From: Stenogyne calaminthoides
Taxonomy: Eukaryota > Streptophyta > Magnoliopsida > Lamiales > Lamiaceae
Length of the DNA stretch: 64,000 nucleotides
Reading direction: 5' to 3'
Assembly (NCBI GenBank): GCA_037126765.1
Contig: JBBCBC010000012.1
Location: 15,066,001-15,130,000 of the forward strand
The notes beneath the pieces were generated by a model that did not search any database, was not told the origin of the DNA, and saw only the letters and a list, made by a program, of their open reading frames with translations. Position 1 is the first letter of the stretch, and each line of letters starts with the position of its first letter. Both the position numbers and the translations under genes were made by a program. Shown piece by piece: positions 55,628-64,000 of the stretch.

Positions 55628-56951
55628 TTGAAGGAAAAGGGCACTGAGCTGAATGAATACAACATAGCACTGATGAGTGGAAATGAATTGGCTCCTGCTG
55701 TATGGTATCTAGACAGTGGATGTTCAAGACATATGACAGGATATAAGCAACTAATCACTGACTATGTTGAGCAAAAAGGCCCTCAAATCACATTTGGAGA
55801 CAATTCCAAAGGACAAACTGAAGGATATGGAATTCTTGAAGTTGACTCTGTTCATATCCATGGTGTATCATATGTGTCTGGTCTAAAACATAACTTGCTT
55901 TCTATCAGTCAATTTTGTGACATAGGATTCAGTGTTGAGTTCTAAAAGAACTTATGTTATGCGAAAGACAATACTTCACAGAAAATTTTACAGAATGGTA
56001 CTAGAAAAGGAAATGTGTATCTTGCTGATTGGAGTTCAACTCCTAAAGATACATGTTTGGTTGCAAAAAGTTCCACTGATACCAGTTGGTTGTGGCACAA
56101 AAGAATGAATCACTTAAACTTCAAAACCCTGAACAAACTTGCAAGATTAGCACTTGTGAGGGGGTTACCCAATGAAGTGTTTAGTAAAAATCATGTATGT
56201 GATGCTTGTCAAAAAGGAAAACAAATCAGGGCATCTTTCAGAAGCAAAGTAGATGTTTCTACTGATAGAATACCACAACTGTTACATATGGATCTCTCCG
56301 TCCAAGAACACTGTGAGCACTAATGGCGTAAAAATACACACTTGTGGTAGTTGATGACTACTCTAGATACACATGGGTCATATTCTTACTCAAAGAAGAA
56401 AGAGACTCGCACAAAACTACCGAACTCTTTGAAAAGGCTCAGTACTAAAAAGAATCTGAGTGTGGTCAAAATCAGATCAGATAAAGGAACTGAGTTTATC
56501 AATCATATCATATATGATTATTGTGCAGCAAATGGAATAGCTCATGAAACATCAGCTGCAAGGACCCCACAACAGAATGGTGTTGCTGAAAGAAAAAATA
56601 GGACTCTGAAAGAAGCTGCAAGGACAATGATTGTTGAAGCTGATATTCCTAAGAGATTTTGGGTTTGGTTATCAACACCGCATGCTACTCTCGTAAACAT
56701 CCATCTTGACCAAGAACCAAGGAAAAACTCCATATGAGTTGTGGAATGAATGGAAGCCTCTTGTTTTTTTCTTTTCGTGCTTGGTTGCAAGTGTTTCATA
56801 CACAATAATGGTAAAGATCGGTTGAAAACTTTTGATAGCAAAAAAGTGGTGAAGGATATTCTTAGGATATTCTCAAGTCAAGAAAAGCCTTCAGAGTTTA
56901 CAACTGTAGGACTCTTATTGTGGAAGGAACACCTCATGTTATTTTTGATGA
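55628..56951 (+). pseudogene. pol: protease-integrase of TE-F
   Basis: Follows TTTTCAG (55621-55627). Protease VWYLDSGCSRHMTG with DSG intact, open to 55945 (TAA). Zinc module LWHKRMNHLN ... CDACQKGKQ (56015-56323). The integrase core is disturbed at 56290-56420 by CWG-type corruption (the LHMDLFGP region is partly lost). SDKGTEF and QQNGVAERKN follow in the frame of 56351-56737. Further frame changes occur at 56660-56900 around RFWAEAIN and the IFLGYS region, then VEGTPHVIFDES. Several breaks coincide with corrupted CAG/CTG sites and may be artefacts. Confidence 0.88.
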
Positions 56952-59057
56952 ATCTACTTGTGTTCAGAAGAAACAGGAACATGACTCAGGAGAACTTATC
57001 AAGAGAATCACCAGACTTAGCCTGAAAAAGAATGATAAAACATCCTCTGAACACGAAAAAGAAGAATTCACCACTTTCTATGAATGAAGTGAATCGGACT
57101 CGAACAAAGAAGTTCAGGATGGAAAAACTTCGGGATGGTGAGACTCATGATGGAAATTCTCCAATCGAAGGAAAGCCAACACACTTGAAGTCGACCAATC
57201 AACATACACCATTCAGACTCAGGTATGTAATGTCGACGAAGATGTGGTCACAGCTGAGGCAAACTCTGAATCTATCAACCAAAGGGGAACAAATGTCTCT
57301 GACAATGTTCTGAATGGAATTTCCCCTGAGGAAGATGATTCTCTTTCTCCTTTTCATTGTTCCCGAATTTAATGAACTACCCGAACCTAACATTTATGAT
57401 GTTGAGGATACTACTGAAGGGGGGAACATCCAGGAGAAAATGGTTGGATAGTCATCCTACAAGTTAGATTGTGGGTGATCTATCAGATGGTGTCAAAACA
57501 AGAAGGTTCCATGGAGAAAGTGCTTTGTTCCGTTGCTTCCTATCCTAAAAAGAACTTAATTGAGATTGAAGAAGCTCTACAAGATTCATTTTGGATTATT
57601 GCTATGCAAGAAGAAATTTGAATCCGGTTCTCAAGGAATGAAGTTTGGGAGCTAGTGGATAGACCTAAGAGGCACAATGTGATTGGAACTAAGTGGGTGT
57701 TCAAGAATAAGAGAGATGAAAACAACAACATTGTGAGAAACAAGGAAAGGCTAGTTGCACAAGGTTATTCCCAAGAAGAAGGCTTGGATTATGATGAAAC
57801 CTTTGCACCTATTGCAAGACTAGAAGCCATCAGATTGTTTCTTGCATATGCTGCCCACATGAAATTCACAGTCTATCAGATGGATGTGAAAAGTGCATTT
57901 CTGAATGGTGTGCTTAAGGAAGAGGTTTATGTGGAACAACCTCCTGGTTTCAGACAGAATGACCAAGTTTACAGGCTCAGGAAAGCCTTGTATGGTCTTA
58001 AGCAAGCACCTCGAGCATGGTATGATACCCTTTCTCAGTTTCTTACTGACCATGGTTTTATCAAAGGAACTGTTGATAGGACTCTGTTCAGGATAGAAGA
58101 TGGGAAAGACATCTTACTTGTTCAGATTTATGTAGATGACATCATATTTGGATCTCCAAATCATCAGATGTGTGAAAAGTTTTCTACCCTGATGAAAGGA
58201 AAGTTTGAGATGTCAATGATGGGGGAGATGAATTTCTTTCTTGGACTTCAGGTGAAACAAACTAAGGAAGAAATTTTCATCAATCAAGCAAAATACACCA
58301 GAGATCTGATTGCAAAGTATGGTGTACAGAATTGCAATGCAGTTAGAATTCCTATGAATACTAACTACAAGATGGATCCTGATCCTGAAGGCAAATCAGT
58401 AAATCACACTGATTATAGAGGGATAATTGGATCACTGCTATATTTCACAGCAAGTAGGCCTGATATTACATTTGCTGTTGGGATATGTGCAAGATACCAA
58501 GCTAATCTTAAGGCTAGTCACATAGAGGCTGCCAAAAAGATTTTGAAATATCTTAAAGGCACTGTGAATAGAGGATTATGGTATCCAGTTTATGATAACC
58601 TTTCAATTAACTGGTTATTCAGATGCTGATTATGGAGGATGTAGAGTTGACAGGAAGTCTACCACAGGAACTTGTCAATTTCTTGGAAGTAAACTGATAT
58701 CATGGTTTTCAAAGAAACAAACCTCGATAGCAAACCAAGATTTGAAAGTTTGAATACATGGCTGCAGGAAGCTATTGTGCACAGATTCTTTGGCTCAGAC
58801 AACAATTGAGGGATTATAAGATTATAGCCAATGAAGTACCTATATTTTGTGATAATAATAGTTCAATTGTTATTACACAAAATCCGGTATTGCACACCAG
58901 ATGTAAGCATGTTGATATCAGACATCACTTCATCAGAGATCATGTTGAAAAGAAAGACATCGAAATGGAGAAAATTCATACCGATAAGCAGAGAGCCGAT
59001 ATCTTCTTGACTAAACCTTTGGTCAATCAAGATTTCGGGAACTATCGGTTGAATTAG
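56952..59057 (+). pseudogene. pol: reverse transcriptase-RNase H of TE-F
   Basis: The acidic linker (56952-57600) is strongly CWG-corrupted. RT is open from 57655 to 58629 with KWVFKNKRDE, YQMDVKSAFLNGVL, YGLKQAPRAWYD and intact YVDD (58129-58140), the best RT of the plus-strand family. The frame shifts near 58605 (an extra base in TTTCAATTAACTGG). RNase H continues at 58622-58740 and 58758-59057 with YGGCRVDRKST, FCDNNSSI and RCKHVDIRHHFIRDH. Near 58728-58750 the TSTTEAEYM region is scrambled by CWG-type changes, and the C-terminus near 59020 is damaged likewise. Confidence 0.92.
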
Positions 59058-59806
59058 GTATGTTGGATCCAGTGAATAAAGCAAATCAAAAAATTGAAGG
59101 TTTTCGGATGCATGAAGTTTTCGAGATTTTTGAAAAAAACTCGGGATAAAATTGAAATCTTGAACACCGAGTCTTGGGAAACTCAGTTATCCTGAAAATC
59201 GATTACTTTCGATATTATCTTGAACACATTATCAAGATCAAGATTTTCGATTATATCTTGACCTTTTATCAAGATCGAAGACTTCGATTATTATAATTGA
59301 CCTTTTTCAAGATTTTCGATATTATCGACATTTTATCAAGGTCAAAACTCAGTAAAACTGATGGAGGAAATTAGTCTGAAGAAGTATTGACTCATGCAAC
59401 ACATTTATTGTCTAACTGAATCTCAGTAATCATTGGCAATAAATAACATGACACCTGAAGGAATATTTGGGCTGGACCTTTGAAATACAAGAAGAAAGTC
59501 AATGGTCTGCAGGAACAGTAATTAAATGCACTGTTCATTATTCACCAATAGGGATAAATTGGCGGCGTTATATTTGTGAAATCGTCCTTTCATATACCCG
59601 ATTTAGTCGGTTCTTAATCTCAACCGTCAATTTTTTCATCTATGTGATTTTCCATGAATCAAAATCCTATATCTATTGAAGAATTTCCCTCAAAGCCCGA
59701 TTCCAAAAACCTTCATTTTCATAAAATACTCTGCTTCAAAAACCTCTCGATTGCCCAGAAATTATCATCTTTCTCAAAACCCTTCACAAAAAATTCTCAA
59801 AAAAAA
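59058..59806 (+). other. pol-aORF spacer of TE-F
   Basis: 59060-59340 is a CWG-corrupted stretch (repeated TCGA, TCTTGA, TCAAGA words where TE-B has CAGGAT/CTGA). Beyond it, AT-rich sequence resembles the TE-B spacer (AATCTCAACCGTCAAT, like AATCACAACCGTTGAT). Possible weak TATA CCTATATC at 59666-59673. No gene seen. The ORF start at 59654 is upstream leader; the aORF start is at 59807. Confidence 0.6.
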
Positions 59807-62800
59807 ATGACGTTCTCTGTATACGACAAGCTTGCCATTTCTAATAAACCTTGGTATAAATATGTCGTATCTCTCGAAAGCTCATCAAATGCAACTCACG
59901 AAGAGGAAGCGTTACATATGATTCGGTTGGCAAAGCTTACTTGCCTGGTTGCGAATCAACCAGAAGCCGAATATGCAAAAGAGGTAAAAGAGTCGAATTT
60001 GAAGTTAGATGAGGAAGATTGTATAGAATCGCAGATTACTGTATCGCATTTAGAGCATAGTTCAAAATGTTTGGATTTTGTTAGGGAATTGTATATCATT
60101 CCTAAGAACCTTAATGTCATATATGAATTAAGCGATAGAGGTGAAGACCCTACAGTATATATGATGGGTAGGGAGAAAGAATATCTGGATAAGATTGCAG
60201 AGCATCCAGTAAAGTTCGAAGTTACTCTGAATAAAAGGCATTTGAAGCCTAAATATCGAGTATTGCTGGACATTGTAAGTAAATGCATCATGAGTAGGTC
60301 TGGTAGCTTTGAACAGATAAGCATGCCTAAATTGAGGCTAATGGCGGCGATTGAAGATTCACCCACCACTGCTTTCAACTGGTTACACTATTTAATCAAG
60401 GTGGTGAGTGATCAAGCCAAACAAGTATAGAAGGTGAATGGATCTGTTGTTGTCAAAGGAAAGATCCTTCATGCAACCAAGATTGCATTCATCTTGGAAA
60501 TGTGCAGAGAAGAGGAGGACATCTTTGCCAATTCCTCATCCTTTCCAAAGTAAAAAATCATGTTCAAACCACCAACAACAAAGAAGACTTTGAAAGGAAA
60601 GAAAGAGAAAAGCTCTAAGTCTCAGGAGGAGACCGCTGAAGAAGAAGCTGGTGAAGACAAACAAGCCAGGGGGAAGGCCCTGATGCAAGTAAAAAGAGAG
60701 AAAGGAGAACAACTGAAGAAGAAAACACTGGCCTCTCAGAAACACATAAAACTTCAAACTATTAGTGAGGAGGAGGTCAGTGACACTGAGGATATTCAAC
60801 CTAAAGGCCAGCAAGGGCTGAAATCTCCACTGTAGGTTCTGGCTCAGGTTGTGACAATTGCGCAAGATCAAGAAACTGAGGAACATGTTTTCTCTGAGGT
60901 ACTCGGAACTTCTCTGAGCTCAGATAAAATTTCTCAGGAAATCTTCAAGGGACCTTAGGTTCCTACTGAAGAGACACCTGTTCAGACCTCAGATCAGTCT
61001 GAACCTCAGGAACTGCTGAATTTGGATGTGCTCCTGAGTGAACCATTTCTCGATCCCTCAGCACCAGAACTCTTACAATCTGATCCTACTGACCCTGAAA
61101 GCCCAAAGTTGAAGAAGGGAGAGGCAGAAGAAACTGAGTGATGTAGCAAGGGGGAACGGTTCATCCTGGACAGATACCCTGAGCTGAGCGCATATCCTGA
61201 CCTTCAGGATCTCTTCTTCAGACTCAGAACCACGGTCTATATCCTGAATCAGACTCTTCCAGAGATGCTGAATATAGCCTCCTTCAGAGGAGAGGATTGG
61301 TGGAATGCTGAGACTGCTGTTCTGACAGAGTTCTCTGGATTCAGGAAGACAAAGCTCATAATGAAAAATGCTAATTTTGATGAGCTATTCAAGAGGAAGG
61401 TGGCTGAGAGAACGGAAGCTGATGTTGATACCTCCAGTTCTAAGGATCAAGAAAAAGAGGGTGACAAACAAGATGATCCTGAGAATCAATCTCAGATGGA
61501 GAAGGACACTGATGCTGGACAGACTGATATCTCACATCCTCAGACTGAAGTTAGCACTCTTCAGGTATCTTTTGGCACTATTAAACATTATGCCAAAACT
61601 ACTGAAGTTCCTATCTTTAAATCTATTATGTCTGATATGCAGACTGAGGCTCAGATGGAGCACCCAGCTCAGGTGGAAAAAGTTGTACACACTCCAGAGA
61701 TTGATCTCAGTCCTATATTGGATAAATTGGAGAAGGTGGTGCCAATGGTGGAGAAAATGACTCAAATTGAAGAAACCTTGGCAAGCCAATCTCAAAAGCT
61801 GGAAAATCTGAGTTCATCTTCAGACATGCTGCAACTACAAACATCTCTTGCTGATAAAATGACTACTTTGGAAGGAAAGGTTGATGTGGTCAAAACTGAG
61901 CTCAATGCAGAGATGAAGCAGATGTATCAGGAAAGAACATCCTATCTAGAAGCCAAGCTGGTTGAGAAGAATGATCTAATGATCAAGACAGTTGTTGAGG
62001 AAATGGGCTCTATGCTCATGACCAAGATGACAGAGATGATACATAATGTCTTCTCAAATCAGTTTGCATCTCTTTCTGAAGAGATCTCAATGGCTAAAAA
62101 TCACATGAGAAGGCTAGAAGATGAGCACGATCAGTTGGCAGGGGAAGTGCGAAGTATAAGTAAAGAGCAATATCATATGGATACTACACTTTCTTAACTT
62201 CTTCCAAGGTATGGTGCCAAAAAGAGGGAAAGGCCTGGTGGCAAACTAAGTGAGTTGTTGGCACAAACCTTGAAGAGAAAGGCTCAGAAAGAAGCTGAAG
62301 AAAAGATAATTGCTGATGCCTTAAAAGAAGTTGAAGCCACTGAGAAGCTCAAGTTCAAAGAAGCTGGGAAGCCTATCTACACTCAAACTTATGAGCAAAC
62401 TATTCAGGAAGTAATTTCTGAGAAACTGAGTAGTTGAAGGATGATTGAGACAAGCCAAGCCGGTGAAGAGAAAGTCAGACCTGGAAAGAGAAAGGCTGTG
62501 GCATTTTTAGAACAAGAGATGAAGAAAAGAGCTAAAGCTTCTAAGCCTACTCAAAGGAAATTGATAATAGATTTTGAAGAATCTGAGGAAGAAGCTGAAA
62601 AAGAAGTCTTCAACACCAAGAAAGCTCTGAAAACCCTTCAAATTGAAAAGGAGAAGAAGACTGCTGCTTCTGTATCAGGTGTTCCTGTGATCAGGAAAAA
62701 GAAAGAAGAAGATCAGAAAAGAAGAAGTGGTTTCAAGAAGTTTTTGAGCAAAAGGAGGGGTACAGAGAAAACTCAGAAATGGCCGCACATTGACAAGTGG

Positions 62801-63202
62801 ATACCTATTCAGTTCAATGATGCGTGGGAGGAGATAAAGAGAACCTTCTGGTTCTATTATGAGATTCTGAGGGAATGGAGGGGGAGCAGCTCGGATATGA
62901 ATGAAACCTTCATTGAGTACTTATTGACATTATATCCTAAGTACCTGCAAAGTTGGATTAACTTGGAAGATGAAGGAAATACGCAGATTGTAGCCCCTGG
63001 TCCATACACTTACCCAGCTCCAAGACTTGAGAATGGCTATGTGAATGAAACAACCATTTCTCAAGAGATAGCTCAATATGTCATCCAGCTAGGTCTAACA
63101 GGAAACAACCCTGACATCATCAAAGCAAGGGATGAACTGAAGAAGAGATACTATGGGATGTTCAACCTAGAAGTGCCAGAGGATGAAGTTGATGAAGATT
63201 GA
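59807..63202 (+). pseudogene. additional ORF (aORF) of TE-F, unknown function
   Basis: Start MTFSVYDKL at 59807 (matches MEFS of TE-B; an in-frame ATG at 59654 lies in the leader). N-terminal domain open to 60430: YELSDRGEDPTVYMMGRE, LKPKYRVLLDIVSKCIMS, LRLMAAIEDSPTTAFNW. TAG at 60428-60430, then the basic stretch KREKGEQLKKKTL (60560-60835) and a TAG from CAG. YPEL module ERFILDRYPELS (about 61150), GEDWWNAET (61295). Acidic linker and coiled coil open 61265-62197. Frame change near 62197, then 62255-62437 and the C-terminal block 62441-63202: basic GKRKAVAF and KKRAKASK, WPHIDKWIPIQF, YPKYLQSWI, APGPYTYPAPRLENGYVNE, RYYGMFNLEVPEDEVDED. The most complete plus-family copy; role unknown. Confidence 0.82.
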
Positions 63203-63458
63203 AGATTCTGTACTTCTGTTTTTGTTTTTGATTTTCATTGTAATCTGTAACTCTTATCTTACATCAATGAAAATTTATCTTTATGCTCAAAGATAATATC
63301 TCATTATCTTTTTTACATGTCTTTTATGTTTGATATGCCTTATGTTTTGAAATTGTTGGTAAAATTGCCATTTTGGATTGTAATAGACAAACTGAAACCT
63401 GAGTATAGGTTAGGTTTTTGTAACAGGATGGTTTTGGCATCATCAAAAAGGGGGAAAT
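63203..63458 (+). other. TE-F 3' untranslated region and polypurine tract
   Basis: T-rich 3'UTR-like sequence with ATCAATGAAAATT near 63264-63276, then GCATCATCAAAAAGGGGG. The PPT is AAAAAGGGGGAAAT, 63445-63458, abutting the 3' LTR. Matches the TE-B arrangement 16867-17122. Confidence 0.88.
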
Positions 63459-64000
63459 TGTTGGGAGATGAATTTAATAATGAAGTTTTGATTAGATCCC
63501 ATAAACCCCTGAGTATGACATGCTCAGGATAATCTTGATAGACTGAGTCAGGATTCAGTATAGAGTGTTCAGGAAGTTATCTGCACCATGTATAGTCAGC
63601 ATATATAGATCAGGTTAGATTCTGAAGAAACTAAAGACCCAGTAAGTTGCTGAAGAAACTGAAGACTCGGTAAGTAACTGAAGACTCAGTAAGTTATTGA
63701 AGGAACTGGAGACTCAGTAAGTTTATGAAGAAACTGAAGACTCAGTAAGTTTATGAAGTAACTGAAGACTCAGTAAGTAACTGAAGAAACTGAAGACTCA
63801 GGAAGTTGTTGAAGAAACTGATGACTCAGTAAGTAACTGAAGAAACTGAAGACTCAGTAAGTTACTGAAGAAACTGAAGACTCAGTAAGTTTCTGAAGTA
63901 ACTGAAGACTCAGTAAGTAACTGAAGAAACTGGAGACTCAGTAAGTTGCTGAAGAAACTGAAGACTCAGTAAGTAACTGAAGACTCAGTATGTCGCTGAA
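63459..64000 (+). repeat. TE-F 3' LTR, start only
   Basis: TGTTGGGAGATGAATTTAAT begins right after the PPT. The LTR runs past the window end. From about 63541 it matches 36682 onward in the 5' LTR. Confidence 0.95.
63620..64000 (+). repeat. GAAGACTCAGTAAGT tandem array in TE-F LTR
   Basis: At least 14 imperfect copies of a 15-30-bp unit built from AACTGAAGACTCAGTAAGT with variable spacers (TTGCTGAAG, TTTATGAAG). The array continues at the window end. TE-B LTRs have only a short, diverged version, so it has expanded in TE-F. Every unit carries several CAG/CTG sites. Confidence 0.9.

Larger units (their letters stand above)
36676..64000 (+). mobile_element. TE-F: SIRE/Maximus-like copia element, interrupted by TE-D
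   Basis: Same family as TE-A/B. 5' LTR 36676-37324 plus 52137-53701 (its first roughly 78 bp are missing, and TE-D sits inside it), PBS 53704, gag, pol, aORF 59807-63202, PPT 63445-63458, 3' LTR from 63459 running off the window. Pol retains YVDD and DSG. Gag has a deletion of about 635 bp. Several stretches are CWG-corrupted. Confidence 0.92.

Overview
The window is repeat-dominated plant nuclear DNA, almost certainly a heterochromatic block of a eudicot genome. I find no host gene, tRNA, rRNA, CRISPR array or prokaryotic feature. Nearly every base belongs to nested Ty1/copia LTR retrotransposons. The evidence is initiator-Met-tRNA primer-binding sites (TGGTATCAGAGC), polypurine tracts, TG...CA LTRs, and Gag zinc knuckles, DSG proteases, DDE integrases, YVDD reverse transcriptases and copia RNases H. 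Element length, LTRs over 1.2 kb and a long sense ORF after pol point to the SIRE/Maximus lineage. I infer the lineage; I did not search for it.

Layout. Five large elements (TE-A to TE-F, with TE-E a fragment) and one solo LTR. TE-A (+, 1-3631, resumed at 18778-19842) is split in its integrase by TE-B (+, 3632-18777; flanks catat/aatat). TE-B's 5' LTR is itself split by a minus-strand solo LTR of another family (4797-6633). TE-A ends abruptly at 19843 in an unclassified LTR-like fragment, TE-E (19843-19961 and 35327 to about 36650). TE-E is interrupted by TE-C (-, 19962-35321; perfect 5-bp duplication ttatg). TE-F (+, from about 36676 past the window end) begins with a 5'-truncated LTR, which is interrupted by TE-D (-, 37325-52136). 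Its body is at 52137-63458 and its 3' LTR starts at 63459. TE-A/B/F form one family; TE-C/D are two subfamilies of a second, related family.

Gene plan of each near-complete element: LTR - PBS - gag (UBN2-like domain, CCHC knuckle, coiled coil, basic tail ending WVPK or GVPK then TGA) - protease/integrase - RT/RNase H - spacer - additional ORF (aORF, 3-3.5 kb) - PPT - LTR. The aORF is homologous across both families. It has an N-terminal LKPKYR/LKRKYR domain, a basic stretch, a YPEL module, a long coiled coil and a C-terminal domain ending near RYYGMF/RMYRMF. Its start is preceded by promoter-like sequence and, in TE-C/D, a possible 5'UTR intron. TE-C and TE-D also carry a plus-strand (antisense) transcription-unit-like segment between pol and the aORF.

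Condition. All copies are broken by nonsense transitions, small duplications and deletions. TE-D looks youngest. Sharply bounded patches in which CAG/CTG triplets are replaced, mostly by CG, interrupt otherwise near-identical copies. These look like sequence-quality artefacts at plant CHG methylation sites and inflate the apparent number of frameshifts.
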